Made by a program: the position numbers and the translations under genes
Origin: Phascolarctobacterium sp.
GTDB lineage: Bacteria > Bacillota > Negativicutes > Acidaminococcales > Acidaminococcaceae
NCBI GenBank assembly: GCA_017457085.1
Contig: JAFTID010000083.1
Span: forward strand, 1 to 51,078
Reading direction: 5' to 3'
DNA: 51,078 nt
Notes under the pieces: generated by a model
The model's database searches: none
Seen by the model: the letters and a program-made list of their open reading frames with translations, nothing else
What the model was told of the DNA's origin: nothing
In this document: positions 16,059-25,386 of the stretch, piece by piece
Position numbering within the stretch: the stretch's first letter is position 1
How the letters are laid out: each line of letters opens with the position of its first letter

Positions 16059-16064
16059 CAAATA

Positions 16065-16095
16065 ATACCCCACCTCGCATAGCGTGGTGGGGTAT
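16065..16095 (+). terminator. Terminator after the 112-residue gene
   Basis: A 10 bp perfect stem (ATACCCCACC) with a loop that can pair further, followed by TTTTGT. The minus-strand gene at 16110 ends just beyond, so it may act for both directions. Confidence 0.85.
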
Positions 16096-16109
16096 TTTGT
16101 GCTTTACCA

Positions 16110-16340
16110 TTACTTTTCTAAAAACCAATGACCTTCTTCGTCAAAAATAGCTACTTCCTTGTTACAGATTTTGCAGATGTAACGAACACCTACACCGCCG
16201 CACTTGAGTGCGGCGGCTTTTCTTATTTCTAACACTCTGTCGATATGGAACTGCCTACCATCTTCCCATAAAATCTTTATGGGGACGCATTTGCCATCAG
16301 GAGTGTGTCTGACAACTATATCAAGTTTAATTTTTGGCAT
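16110..16340 (-). CDS. Conserved hypothetical protein linked to Y-family polymerases
   Basis: 76 residues from the ATG at 16340, after GGAAG. From memory, small proteins of this pattern (KIKLDIVVRHTPDGK, ILWEDGRQFHIDRVLE, RKAAALKCGGVGVRY, C-x2-C) occur next to UvrX/DinB-type genes in Firmicutes, and the polymerase remnant here is directly upstream. One CxxC pair (CKIC) may bind metal. Function unknown. Still intact although its partner is broken. Confidence 0.7.
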   Translation of the reverse strand: MPKIKLDIVVRHTPDGKCVPIKILWEDGRQFHIDRVLEIRKAAALKCGGVGVRYICKICNKEVAIFDEEGHWFLEK

Positions 16341-16352
16341 AAAAATCACTTC

Positions 16353-16634
16353 CTAGCGGAAATAAGAAACAGGGTGGATAGTATGCTCCTCTTTGGAATT
16401 GAAACCCGTCAGAGATGAATCTAGAAGGCATGAGGCACGTAAAATAGCATCGTGTCCAAACCGTTGTCGCAAGATATCTATGGTATGAGCGAGATTTTCT
16501 TGCTGAATGACCTTTTCATTATCGTCAAATAGCGATAGCTCCATATAGCTGTTTTCTGTAACGAGATCTATGGCTCTTACTCCAACAGAACGAAGTGGAT
16601 TCTGCCAGTTATAGCTATTGATGAGAAGCTCCAT
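16353..16634 (-). pseudogene. C-terminal remnant of a Y-family (UmuC/UvrX-like) DNA polymerase
   Basis: Only about the last 93 residues remain. ELLINSYNWQNPLRSVGVRA is the little-finger domain beginning seen in UmuC/DinB-type translesion polymerases, followed by MELSLFDD and TIDILRQRFGHDAI, and ending HTIHPVSYF. The palm with its catalytic acidic residues is missing; the frame upstream changes into unrelated sequence near 16640. The next gene, facing the other way, is also 5'-truncated there. Confidence 0.82.
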
Positions 16635-16639
16635 GGCAG

Positions 16640-17287
16640 CATGAGGATGAGTATTGGGATGCTAATAATATATTGCTTTTTGAAAACACACGTAAAGAAT
16701 TAAGAGAGCTTATACAGTTCATAGTCCAACCTGGCAAGGAACCGGTATTTACAATTCTTGATGATCCTGTAATTAGTGAAACCGAAGGTAACGACATTGA
16801 AACAGGAGATGACTTTGAAGATTACAAATTAAAAGTAAATAGATACATAGAGGAAAATAAAAATACTACTATAGCTATTTACAAATTACAACGCAATCTT
16901 CCGTTGTATGTTGGTGAGTTTGAGGAACTTGAAAGAATTCTAACTGTTGAATTAGGCAGCAAAGATGATTACAAACGTGAATTTGGTGATACTCCATTAG
17001 GAATTTTAGTTCGTAAGATTGCTAAACTAGACCATGAAGCTACGATGAACATTTTTTCTGACTTCATCAACAACGAATCTTTAAGCTCCAGTCAAATTGA
17101 ATTTGTAAGAAGGATTATCAATTATATTGAAACCAACGGATATATTGATAATATTGGAGCAACCTTCCAGAAGCCTCCGTTCGATAAACCTACTAAGTTC
17201 ATTACCCTATTCGAGCCGGAACAACGAGAAGATTTGATTGTTAAAATAAAATCCTTCAAAGATAATGCACTTCAAACAATGGCATAA
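16640..17287 (+). pseudogene. hsdR: C-terminal remnant of a type I restriction HsdR (EcoEI R-like) subunit
   Basis: An open frame of about 215 codons reads without its own ribosome site from the junction near 16640 (HEDEYWDANN) to the stop at 17287. RKELRELIQFI, then YKLKVNRYIEENKNTTIAIY and KLQRNLPLYVGEFEELERIL, match the helical C-terminal domain of EcoEI-type R subunits. The nuclease and helicase domains are missing, and no hsdM or hsdS is nearby. A TTG at 16673 could start a shorter protein, but there is no convincing Shine-Dalgarno. Best read as a fragment. Confidence 0.72.
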
Positions 17288-17335
17288 GTATTCTTATTTA
17301 GTGTTGCTTTATTATCACAGCTTTTAAAACAAAAG

Positions 17336-17374
17336 ACAGACTAATTATTAGTTTCGTACTAGTAATCAGTCTGT
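17336..17374 (+). terminator. Terminator after the hsdR remnant
   Basis: A 16 bp stem (ACAGACTAATTATTAG against CTAGTAATCAGTCTGT, including G-U pairs) with a short loop and ATTTTTATTT tail. The following 170 bases up to the helicase gene hold no gene. Confidence 0.75.
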
Positions 17375-17547
17375 ATTTTTATTTATATGGTCGTAAATAT
17401 GAAAAAACTTAACCTCTTTTATCTCCTTACTTACAAATACAAATTCCCTTTCAAGCAGGATAAACAATTTTTACTATAGAATTATCAAAGTATATGATTA
17501 GAACATTATGGATTTAACACGTAATGTTTGAAAGGGGTTTGAGATTT

Positions 17548-19524
17548 ATGTATGAGGAAAATAATGAATGTACGGATGTAGAATATTCTCTGACAGAACC
17601 AAGCAGAGCATACAATATTAATTTCAAAACCAGTGACAAACATGGTTATGTTACTGAATTGATTGGTGATGAATATAAGCAATGGGATGATTTACACCCT
17701 GTATTTTTGCATGCTGGAACTGGTAAAGGTAAAAATACATTCATATTGAAGAAAATTGTAAAAGCTGCTGATGATAAACGGTGTAATGTTTTATACTTAG
17801 TTAATAGAGTAGCTTTAAATACTCAACAACAAAAATTATTTAAAAATGAAATTAATGAACGTAGAATAGATTTAGCCCTTTTTGACCAAGCAAGAGGCGT
17901 TTGTTCTTTAAATAATGAGAATTATTTAGAGTATGGAAATGTGTTTATTATGTCATATCAATCAGCATTGGGTCATTTGAGAAGATTGAATGGTTTAAAA
18001 ACTTTTCATAAAATCAGGAATATAGATTATATTGTTTTTGATGAATGTGATTTTTTTGTTTCTGATGCAGAGTTTAATGGTAATGTAGGATACATATTAG
18101 ACCAGCTCATGTCTTTTATCAAAGAAAATTGTAAATCTACTAAACGAATATATATGAGTGCCACAATGGATTCGGTTTTCCCCATACTGTACGGAAAAGA
18201 AAAAGCTTTATTTAAACAAATAAAGCCTGACTATATGGCTGATAACGATTTCAACCCATGGTATTATTACTTCCCTCAAAATTACGATAATCATAATTTT
18301 TATGTTTTTGAAGATTGGGATTTAATTAAAGACCTTATCGATGAAACAGAAGATCAGAAGTTTTTATGCTTCGTAAAAAGATCGGAAGATGGCAAGAATT
18401 TTGCTGATTGTCTGAATAACATATGGGAAGGAACAGACAGGAAAGCAGTTTTTATAAATAGAAAAGAACGAGAAAACTATGATGCTTATAGTCAGATTGT
18501 TGCTTACGAAACATTTGATGAAGATGTTGTATTTACAACTATGCTACTTGATAGAGGCATAAATATTACGACAGAGGGTAAAAGAAAGGTTACTAATGTT
18601 GTCATTGATTCTTTCTTTGATGAAGCAGAAATAAAACAAATGGTTGGTAGATTAAGAGTTAGTAAAAACCCGATAAATGTATATTTGAAATCTACAAACC
18701 AAAATGATTTAGATTATCAAAAACATTTGCTAGACGAAAAAATAAAAATCATTGATTCGTTTACTAGAGTAGAATCACTATATAAACAAATAGAACTTAT
18801 AAAAAGATTCGATATTCCTTATTATTGCACAGTAGACCGTCAGATTCTTGTTCATAATCTTAACCTATCTGTAATTGAACAAAAACTGAGATTACTATAT
18901 CTTTATGAAAAAGCAGTGGTAGACAAACAGGCTCAACTAACTTTTCCTTTTTCGATTGAAAGATATATGGAATATATTTCTGGCGCTGCGGAAAAAAATG
19001 CCGTTATAAAAACAGCCGGTTATAAAGGGATTAAAGTTATTTCAAAACGTTATTATGATAATTTAACTTATTTTGATACATATGATAAAGTTATATTGTC
19101 ATGGTTTGCTAAAAATGAAGCAGAAAAAATATCTTTGTTTGGCGACAAAGATAAGAAAAAATGGGAAGACTTTTTTGAATGTATTGCTATAGCTAAACAC
19201 ACGAAAAATTGCACTGATGATACAAACAATCCCATATTAAAGAAAGATTATTATGAGAAATATTCCAATATGGGTTATTGTGGGTTTAAAAAAGAGTCAA
19301 ATGTTAATATTATGGTAGAAAAACTAAAAGAACAAGGATTGATTAAAGCTTCAAAAGTGTTCTATAAAAATAGTGCAATATTTGAATTTTTCGAAACAGT
19401 TATAAAGCATTACAATCTAAACTATAAAAATGAATGTGACAGTGTTTATACGGGTGAAGTTAAAATAAAAAAAGGTAAGGAGGAGAAACTAAGAAAAGAC
19501 TTTTTATTTATTACTAGGTTGTAG
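17548..19524 (+). CDS. Divergent SF2-type helicase/ATPase
   Basis: About 658 residues from the ATG at 17548, ten bases after AAAGGGG. Motifs visible: a variant Walker A HAGTGKGKNTF (about 55-65), IDYIVFDECDFF with DECD Walker B (about 165-176), MSATMD (motif III, about 204), a TTMLLDRGINI strand (about 335) and IKQMVGRLRVS (motif VI-like, about 370). The C-terminal third is helical with no recognised domain and ends in a Lys-rich segment. Last gene before the right end of the element. It could serve element replication or defence; I cannot tell which. The AT-rich codon use is like the rest of the element. Confidence 0.78.
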   Translation: MYEENNECTDVEYSLTEPSRAYNINFKTSDKHGYVTELIGDEYKQWDDLHPVFLHAGTGKGKNTFILKKIVKAADDKRCNVLYLVNRVALNTQQQKLFKNEINERRIDLALFDQARGVCSLNNENYLEYGNVFIMSYQSALGHLRRLNGLKTFHKIRNIDYIVFDECDFFVSDAEFNGNVGYILDQLMSFIKENCKSTKRIYMSATMDSVFPILYGKEKALFKQIKPDYMADNDFNPWYYYFPQNYDNHNFYVFEDWDLIKDLIDETEDQKFLCFVKRSEDGKNFADCLNNIWEGTDRKAVFINRKERENYDAYSQIVAYETFDEDVVFTTMLLDRGINITTEGKRKVTNVVIDSFFDEAEIKQMVGRLRVSKNPINVYLKSTNQNDLDYQKHLLDEKIKIIDSFTRVESLYKQIELIKRFDIPYYCTVDRQILVHNLNLSVIEQKLRLLYLYEKAVVDKQAQLTFPFSIERYMEYISGAAEKNAVIKTAGYKGIKVISKRYYDNLTYFDTYDKVILSWFAKNEAEKISLFGDKDKKKWEDFFECIAIAKHTKNCTDDTNNPILKKDYYEKYSNMGYCGFKKESNVNIMVEKLKEQGLIKASKVFYKNSAIFEFFETVIKHYNLNYKNECDSVYTGEVKIKKGKEEKLRKDFLFITRL

Positions 19525-19542
19525 TATAATAATTAAAATTAT

Positions 19543-19571
19543 ATTTCCTTCATTTTTGGTAATATTCGACA
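19543..19571 (+). repeat. Arm-type repeat, right copy
   Basis: Matches 209-237 at 25 of 29 positions, same orientation. A further AAGGTTCGACAGC site follows at 19581-19593, mirroring the second left site at 245-259. It lies about 150 bases inside the right core repeat. Likely recognised by the integrase N-terminal domain, by analogy. Confidence 0.6.
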
Positions 19572-19722
19572 CTAAAATACAAGGTTCGACAGCACTTTAG
19601 GATTAGTTTCGCAGTAAAACACTAATGTTTCCAGAACCGAGATTGCTAATTACATTAAATGTAACGGAATTGGGAAAATTTACTTATAATCACCCGCGAA
19701 GTGTTAAAAGTTCTCAGCTTTT

Positions 19723-19767
19723 CTTCTAAGCCGTGGGTCGGGGGTTCGAATCCCTCCTGGATCACCA
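19723..19767 (+). repeat. attR-type core repeat
   Basis: Exact 45 bp copy of 97-141. It is the displaced 3' half of the original tRNA-Arg gene, still followed by the chromosome's own terminator; it cannot form a tRNA because the 5' half is absent. Confidence 0.92.
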
Positions 19768-19770
19768 ATG

Positions 19771-19802
19771 AAAAAGACTCTGGAAAATTCCAGAGTCTTT
19801 TT
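19771..19802 (+). terminator. Original terminator of the tRNA operon
   Basis: A long stem (AAAAAGACTCTGGAA and its complement) with a T-rich tail directly after the displaced tRNA end. Also positioned to end citC transcription from the opposite strand. Confidence 0.85.
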
Positions 19803-19824
19803 CCATATATGATACTTTTACAAA

Positions 19825-20874
19825 TTAGCGGATACCACCTTTAATAGTTTCCATCAATTCGATACGTTTAATAATTTCGTTGCCCTTTTCACTTTGCAGG
19901 TATACTAAGGTGCTTTCGGGAACCATGGAAGCAACAGCGTCCCAGTCACCTGCAAGTACAGCCCTGCGTACTTTGGAAGCACTGATAACTTCGCCATTGA
20001 TTTCTTTTCTAGGAATGATGTAAAGTTCGATACCATTTTCCGGCAGAATTTCGCTCATTGCTTGGTTGTACGCCATGGTAGTTTTATCGTTAGGTTCTTC
20101 ACCAACGTAACGAGCAGTAATGTTCAGTTCAGGAGCAATGCGTTGTGCAAAAATCATCGCGTCCAAATGAGTTTGCGCTGCCAATTCGTCAGTACCTTTG
20201 ATGAAGTAAGTGGGGAAAGTTGCGTTAGAAACGATGTAGTCACCACCACTGATTACGACAACGTTGCGCAAATCTCTAACGCCTTGTTTCATCAGAGCGA
20301 AACGGTCAGAGAACGGGATAGCGGAACGGTCTTCTTGCACTGCAAAAATAATTACTTCGTCACTGTTACGAGCAGCTTCTTCAATTACAGCACGATGTCC
20401 TAAAGTAAAGGGATTGCAGTTCATAATGATTGCAGAACGTTTTTTACCATTACCTGCGCCCAAGATGCGACCTACACGGTCAAGGTATTCGTCCAAAGTA
20501 TTAGTACCAGATTCCAGAAGTGCTGCATAAGGTTTAGCAACAGCAACTTTTTTAAAGCCAACATGTTGGAAAACGTCTACATTTTTCGGCTTGGTATAAA
20601 CTTGGTTACCAGTTACACCACGACGATAGGATTCAATTTGCAGGTTACGGATAATACGACGAGTCAAGCCTTTGCCTTGATAAGCAAGTTTAATAGCAAT
20701 ATCCCTCATTACACGTCCACCCAAGGAACCAGTACCGATAAGTTCGTCATCATCATAAAGTCCCATGGTATAGTCAATATTACCAGTAAAAGTCAGCTGG
20801 AAAGATTCCAAGAATTCCACAACTTTTCTTTTTTCCTCAGGGTTAGTTAAATAAATCTCGCGTTCAGTAATCAT
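19825..20874 (-). CDS. citC: [Citrate (pro-3S)-lyase] ligase
   Basis: 349 residues, the full family length. CitC acetylates the phosphoribosyl-dephospho-CoA prosthetic group of the citrate lyase acyl carrier protein using ATP and acetate, which activates citrate lyase. The N-terminal GNAT-like part (about 1-125) is followed by a nucleotidyltransferase domain with IMNCNPFTLGHRAVIE (the HxGH-like motif, about 149-164) and ISASKVRRA (about 301-309). AAGGAG precedes the ATG. No citD, citE, citF, citX or citG lies within this window, so it is an orphan here, transcribed alone toward the inserted element. Confidence 0.93.
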   Translation of the reverse strand: MITEREIYLTNPEEKRKVVEFLESFQLTFTGNIDYTMGLYDDDELIGTGSLGGRVMRDIAIKLAYQGKGLTRRIIRNLQIESYRRGVTGNQVYTKPKNVDVFQHVGFKKVAVAKPYAALLESGTNTLDEYLDRVGRILGAGNGKKRSAIIMNCNPFTLGHRAVIEEAARNSDEVIIFAVQEDRSAIPFSDRFALMKQGVRDLRNVVVISGGDYIVSNATFPTYFIKGTDELAAQTHLDAMIFAQRIAPELNITARYVGEEPNDKTTMAYNQAMSEILPENGIELYIIPRKEINGEVISASKVRRAVLAGDWDAVASMVPESTLVYLQSEKGNEIIKRIELMETIKGGIR

Positions 20875-21077
20875 AATTTACTCCTTCCCAATGGCAGCCT
20901 TGCTAGTCAAAGCTTCTGCCATAGTTTAATAATTATTCGAGCTAATATGAAATTGTTATCCCCATTGTATCACAGCAGTAAACAATTTTCACATTATTTT
21001 ATTTAATTTACCATTTATGCACCGCAAGTATTCAATATGCAAACATCACGCAGTAAAAATTGCCAGAGCAAATAAAA

Positions 21078-21118
21078 AAACCAGCAGCTACAAATTTCCA
21101 ACTTGTAACTACTGGTTT
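21078..21118 (-). terminator. Terminator of the metK-nhaC unit
   Basis: A long imperfect stem (AAACCAGCAGCTACAA against TTGTAACTACTGGTTT), followed on the minus strand by TTTTTATTTG. Starts about 10 bases after the antiporter stop codon. Confidence 0.85.
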
Positions 21119-21127
21119 ACTTTTATT

Positions 21128-22432
21128 TTATTCGCCCTCTTTACTGATGAGGATATAACCTACTACGCATACCAGCATCAATACAGGATAATACAGGTAC
21201 GGCATAATCACCAACGGAGTAAGACCGGACAGCGCTGCTGCGGAAAGCAATTGCGCGCCATAAGGAATCAAGCCTTGGCCTACAGAGGAGAAAGTATCCA
21301 AAAGGGAAGCACTGCGTTTAGCAGAGATTTTAAAAGTTCGCGCGATTTGTTTTGCCAAAGGAGCTGCCAATACGATTGCGATGGTGTTGTTTGCAGTTGC
21401 AAAGTCCATCATCAAAACGAGAGCACCAATACCAAACTGACCACCTTTGTAGCCACCTACTCTACCTTGAACGCTGTCCAAAATCCATTTGAAACCACCA
21501 TTCATTCTTACCAGAGTACTGATGCACGCCGCTAAGATAGCAATAATGGAAATTTCGTACATGCCGGACAAGCCTTTGCCAGTTAAGCCCAAGATATTGC
21601 CAGCAGTAAAGCTATTGGTGTACAAGCCAACCAATACGGATACGATGGTGCCACCACCCAGCAAAGCAAATACGTTTACGCCAAACAGCGCGCCTACCAA
21701 AATCATCATGTAGGGCACGATTTGAATAACGTTGTATTTCAAATCGCTGTTTGCAACGTAAGCATTGCCACTAGAAATAGCGTAGAAAATAATTACGGTA
21801 GCAATAGCCGCAGGCAAAACAATTTTAAAGTTTGCCTTGAACTTGTCGCTCATTTCGCAACCTTGAGTACGTACTGCCGCAATGGTAGTATCACTAATCA
21901 TAGAAAGGTTATCACCAAACATTGCACCGCACACAACTGCACCAATGCACATTGCCGGATTATAACCAGTTTTCACACTGATATCTACTGCAATGGGAGC
22001 CAAAGCAGCAATGGTACCACAAGAGGTACCCATCGCCAAAGAAATGAAGCAACCCATCAAGAACAAGCCAGGCACAGCAAAATCTACCGGAATAATTGAA
22101 AGGGCAAAGTTTACAGTGCTGGTTACGCCACCAGCAGCAGTTACTACTGCGCTGAACACGCCTGCCAACAAGTAGATGATGCACATGGTAATTATATTCA
22201 CATCGCCTGCACCACTTGCCGCTACGCAAAGTTTTTCTTCAAAAGTAAACTTTTTATTTTGCAGCAAAGCTACAAATAACGCTACCAAGAAAGCCATAGT
22301 AGTAGGCATCAGGTAAAAGTCACCGGTAATGATGCCACTGCCCACAAAAAGTACGATGAATACGAAGATGGGCAGCAGCGCCATAATATTTTTATCTTCT
22401 TGATAATCTAACAAATCCTTCAAATCTCTCAT
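21128..22432 (-). CDS. nhaC: Na+/H+ antiporter, NhaC family
   Basis: 434 residues with about 11-12 hydrophobic segments; an inner-membrane cation/proton exchanger by family. SLAMGTSCGTIAALAPIA (about 131-148) and VVCGAMFGDNLSMISDTT (about 166-183) are the characteristic NhaC transport-site loops with conserved Asp residues. The gene begins 34 bases after metK with no terminator between, so it is probably read from the SAM-riboswitch-controlled metK promoter. NhaC-type proteins next to methionine genes include carriers of organic acids or amino acids, so a substrate related to methionine cannot be ruled out. Confidence 0.82.
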   Translation of the reverse strand: MRDLKDLLDYQEDKNIMALLPIFVFIVLFVGSGIITGDFYLMPTTMAFLVALFVALLQNKKFTFEEKLCVAASGAGDVNIITMCIIYLLAGVFSAVVTAAGGVTSTVNFALSIIPVDFAVPGLFLMGCFISLAMGTSCGTIAALAPIAVDISVKTGYNPAMCIGAVVCGAMFGDNLSMISDTTIAAVRTQGCEMSDKFKANFKIVLPAAIATVIIFYAISSGNAYVANSDLKYNVIQIVPYMMILVGALFGVNVFALLGGGTIVSVLVGLYTNSFTAGNILGLTGKGLSGMYEISIIAILAACISTLVRMNGGFKWILDSVQGRVGGYKGGQFGIGALVLMMDFATANNTIAIVLAAPLAKQIARTFKISAKRSASLLDTFSSVGQGLIPYGAQLLSAAALSGLTPLVIMPYLYYPVLMLVCVVGYILISKEGE

Positions 22433-22466
22433 TATTTCCCCTATCCCTCAATTCAAAGAACTACGC

Positions 22467-23645
22467 TTACAGACCAGCTTGTTCTCTCAAAGCAGCTGCT
22501 TTATCAGTGTGTTCCCAAGGCAGATCTACGTCAGTTCTGCCAAAGTGACCATAAGCTGCTGTTTGTTTGTAAATAGGACGCAGCAGGTCTAATTCTCTGA
22601 TGATACCGCTGGGACTCAGAGAGAAGTTCTTTTTAACAAGTTCTGCAATTTTTTCTTCATCGATTTTGGCAGTGCCAAAGGTTTCAACCAGAACGGATAC
22701 AGGTTGAGCTACGCCGATAGCATAAGCCAATTGGATTTCGCATTTATCTGCCAAGCCTGCAGCAACAACGTTTTTCGCAACGTAACGAGCTGCATAAGCT
22801 GCACTGCGGTCAACTTTAGAGGGGTCTTTACCTGAGAAAGCACCGCCGCCATGACGAGCCATACCACCATAAGTATCTACGATAATTTTACGACCGGTCA
22901 AGCCAGCATCGCCTTGAGGACCGCCAATTACAAAGCGACCAGTAGGATTGATGTAGTATTTAGTATTTTCGTCCAACATTTCAGCAGGAACAACAGCGTT
23001 GATTACGTGTTCGATAATGTCTTTACGGATTTGTTCGTTTTCAACTTCCGGAGCATGTTGGGAAGAAATTACGATAGCATCGATACGAACAGGTTTGCCG
23101 TCAACATACTCAACGGTTACTTGAGTTTTGCCGTCCGGACGCAGGTAAGGCAGTACACCAGTTTTGCGAACTTGGGTTAAACGCAAGGACAATTTATTTG
23201 CCAAGTATGCAGGCATGGGCATCAAGGTTTCGGTTTCATTAGTTGCATAACCGAACATCATACCTTGGTCGCCAGCACCAGTTTCTTCTTCTGCAGCGTT
23301 ACCTTCTTTTGCTTCCAAAGCTTTGTCAACGCCCATAGCAATGTCGGGAGATTGTTCGTCAATGGAAATGAGCACGCCACAGGTGTTACCGTCAAAGCCA
23401 TATTTTGCACGGTCATAGCCAATTTCAATAACAGCATTGCGGGCAATGCTAGCAATGTCAACATAGCAGGTGGTAGAAATTTCACCAACAACATGGATTT
23501 GTCCGGTAGTTACAACAGTTTCACAAGCAACACGACCTTTGGGGTCTTGTGCTAAAATGGCATCTAATACGGAATCGGAAATTTGGTCAGCAATCTTATC
23601 GGGATGACCTTCAGTTACGGATTCAGAAGTAAATAATTTTCTCAT
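22467..23645 (-). CDS. metK: S-adenosylmethionine synthetase
   Basis: 392 residues, standard length, cytosolic; makes SAM from methionine and ATP. N-terminal [19 protein letters not shown] (ATP-binding His/Asp), [12 protein letters not shown] (about 114-125) and [19 protein letters not shown] (about 255-273) are diagnostic. The start is the ATG at 23645 with AAGGAGG upstream; the frame remains open further but has no site there. Preceded by a SAM-I riboswitch, giving feedback by its own product. Confidence 0.98.
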   Translation of the reverse strand: MRKLFTSESVTEGHPDKIADQISDSVLDAILAQDPKGRVACETVVTTGQIHVVGEISTTCYVDIASIARNAVIEIGYDRAKYGFDGNTCGVLISIDEQSPDIAMGVDKALEAKEGNAAEEETGAGDQGMMFGYATNETETLMPMPAYLANKLSLRLTQVRKTGVLPYLRPDGKTQVTVEYVDGKPVRIDAIVISSQHAPEVENEQIRKDIIEHVINAVVPAEMLDENTKYYINPTGRFVIGGPQGDAGLTGRKIIVDTYGGMARHGGGAFSGKDPSKVDRSAAYAARYVAKNVVAAGLADKCEIQLAYAIGVAQPVSVLVETFGTAKIDEEKIAELVKKNFSLSPSGIIRELDLLRPIYKQTAAYGHFGRTDVDLPWEHTDKAAALREQAGL

Positions 23646-23691
23646 TCTAGTATCCTCCTTAGTTCTACAAAATTTAAATACAATGCTTGCC

Positions 23692-23855
23692 AAAAAATAA
23701 AAGGCGTTCTCTAACGAGAACGCCACAAACTACATAATTTATGAAGCATTCTCATCTTACGTTACACGCAGGATTTAGCACCTTTTTGCAGACATCACTC
23801 TGCAAGGGTTGCTGCGGTTTCACAGGGCCATTCCCTCCACCGCTCTTGATGAGTA
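23692..23855 (-). promoter_or_regulatory. SAM-I (S-box) riboswitch with terminator, upstream of metK
   Basis: On the minus strand the aptamer runs from CTCATCAAGAGCGGTGGAGG (from 23853) through GAAACCGCAGCAACC and AAGGTGCTAAATCC to GATGAG (ending 23751), closing helix P1. These are the conserved S-box core elements including the kink-turn GGTGGAGGGAATGGCCC. The expression platform is the hairpin 23724-23703 (GGCGTTCTC stem) with a T-rich tail (to 23692). SAM binding should favour termination and so shut off metK and the antiporter. Confidence 0.95.
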
Positions 23856-23949
23856 ATTTTAAAATTAACGTACCTAATTATAAGGTATATTTTTTAACTT
23901 TGCAATAGATATGTAAAGAAATTTACATACTTTCTACAAAATTTTTATC

Positions 23950-25155
23950 TTATTTGTTTGCCTTCAGTTCCATAACTGCATCAAGGAGCAAATTAGCAAC
24001 TTCAGTCTTAGCCATTTGTTCCAAGGAACGAACTTCGCCACTGGGATACAGGAATTTTACGATGTTAGTATCAGTGTTGAAGCCTGCTCCCGCTGCGGTT
24101 ACGTCGTTAGCAACAATCATATCAAGATTTTTCTTGATAATTTTTTCGCGGGCATTGTCCAAAAGGTTTTGGGTTTCAGCAGCGAAGCCTACCAATACTT
24201 GATGAGCTTTGCGTGCCCCCAATTCTTTCAGAATGTCCGGGTTTTTATCCATAACGACGGTCAAGGCATCGTCAGTTTTCTTTTTAATTTTTTGGTCAGC
24301 TACGTCGCGGGGACGGTAGTCAGCTACAGCAGCTGCCTTAATTACTACGTCCATTTCGTCGTAAGCTGCCATAACAGCTTCCAACATTTCGTGAGTGGTT
24401 TCTACCTTCACGCCTTTAACATTGGGAGGAATTGCCAATGCAGAAGGACCAGTTACCAAAAGAACTTCTGCGCCACGTTGAGCTGCCATTTGCGCAATGG
24501 CATAACCCATTTTGCCAGAGGAACGATTGCCTACGAAGCGGACAGGGTCAATGGGTTCACGAGTACCTGCTGCGGTAACGAGAACTTTCAAACCAACCAT
24601 GTCACCATCTTTTTTAGCAAAGAAAGCATCAATAAATTCTACAATCTGCTGAGGTTCAGGTAAACGGCCGGGGCCACTTACGCCGCAAGCCAAATAGCCA
24701 ACTGCCGGAGGCATTACAGTTACGCCGTGCGCCTCAAGCTTAGCAATGTTTTCCTGAGTAATCGGATTTTGGTACATACCGGTATTCATGGCAGGGCACA
24801 CGATGATGGGTGCTTGCGCTGCCAACAAGGTAGTAGAGAGCAAATCATCTGCAATACCATTAGCCATTTTAGCCAAAATATTTGCAGTAGCAGGAGCAAC
24901 TACGAAAGCATCTGCCCAATTAGCAAGAGCAATATGCTCAACGTTAAATTCTTGGTTAGCTTCCCACATGGAAACAGCAACCTTGTTACCGCTGATTTCT
25001 TTGAAGGTCAAGGGAGTTACAAATTGTTGAGCGTGCTCGGTCATAATAACGCGCACTTCTGCCCCTTGCTTACGCAAACGGCTAACCAAATCTACAGCTT
25101 TATAAACGGCGATACCGCCGGTAACACCTAATACGATTTTTTTACCATTCAGCAC
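23950..25155 (-). CDS. coaBC: Bifunctional phosphopantothenoylcysteine decarboxylase/synthetase
   Basis: 401 residues, typical of Dfp. Two successive steps of coenzyme A synthesis. CoaC (about 1-185): VLGVTGGIAVYKA (flavin site), the active His in NVEHIALA (about 74), PAMNTGMYQNP (about 120-130) and GYLACGVSGPGRLPE with the catalytic Cys (about 155). CoaB (about 190-401): VTAAGTREPIDPVRFVGNRS, AAVADYRP and the KKKTDD lysine region. AGGAGG precedes the ATG. Follows rpoZ with an 18-base gap. Confidence 0.97.
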   Translation of the reverse strand: MLNGKKIVLGVTGGIAVYKAVDLVSRLRKQGAEVRVIMTEHAQQFVTPLTFKEISGNKVAVSMWEANQEFNVEHIALANWADAFVVAPATANILAKMANGIADDLLSTTLLAAQAPIIVCPAMNTGMYQNPITQENIAKLEAHGVTVMPPAVGYLACGVSGPGRLPEPQQIVEFIDAFFAKKDGDMVGLKVLVTAAGTREPIDPVRFVGNRSSGKMGYAIAQMAAQRGAEVLLVTGPSALAIPPNVKGVKVETTHEMLEAVMAAYDEMDVVIKAAAVADYRPRDVADQKIKKKTDDALTVVMDKNPDILKELGARKAHQVLVGFAAETQNLLDNAREKIIKKNLDMIVANDVTAAGAGFNTDTNIVKFLYPSGEVRSLEQMAKTEVANLLLDAVMELKANK

Positions 25156-25173
25156 GATGGCTTCCTCCTAAAC

Positions 25174-25368
25174 TTATACGTTTTTAGTACGTTCGTAAGT
25201 AATGGTATCTACAGAAATTTCTTTCAGAGCGCTGCTTACTTCTTTTTCATTAGCATTAACGCCGGGAACAGTCAATTCACGAGCGCGTTTAGCAGCCAAA
25301 ATAACCAAGGTGTATTTGCTATCCACCTTTTCTGCCAAATAATCGATGGAAGGATCTACCATAGACAT
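25174..25368 (-). CDS. rpoZ: RNA polymerase omega subunit
   Basis: 64 residues. Matches the conserved omega core: DPSIDYLAEKVDSKYTLVIL then AAKRARELT (helix that clamps beta'). Assists RNA polymerase assembly. AAGGAG precedes the ATG. Position between gmk and coaBC is the classic Firmicute order. Confidence 0.95.
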   Translation of the reverse strand: MSMVDPSIDYLAEKVDSKYTLVILAAKRARELTVPGVNANEKEVSSALKEISVDTITYERTKNV

Positions 25369-25386
25369 TTTATATCACTCCTTATC

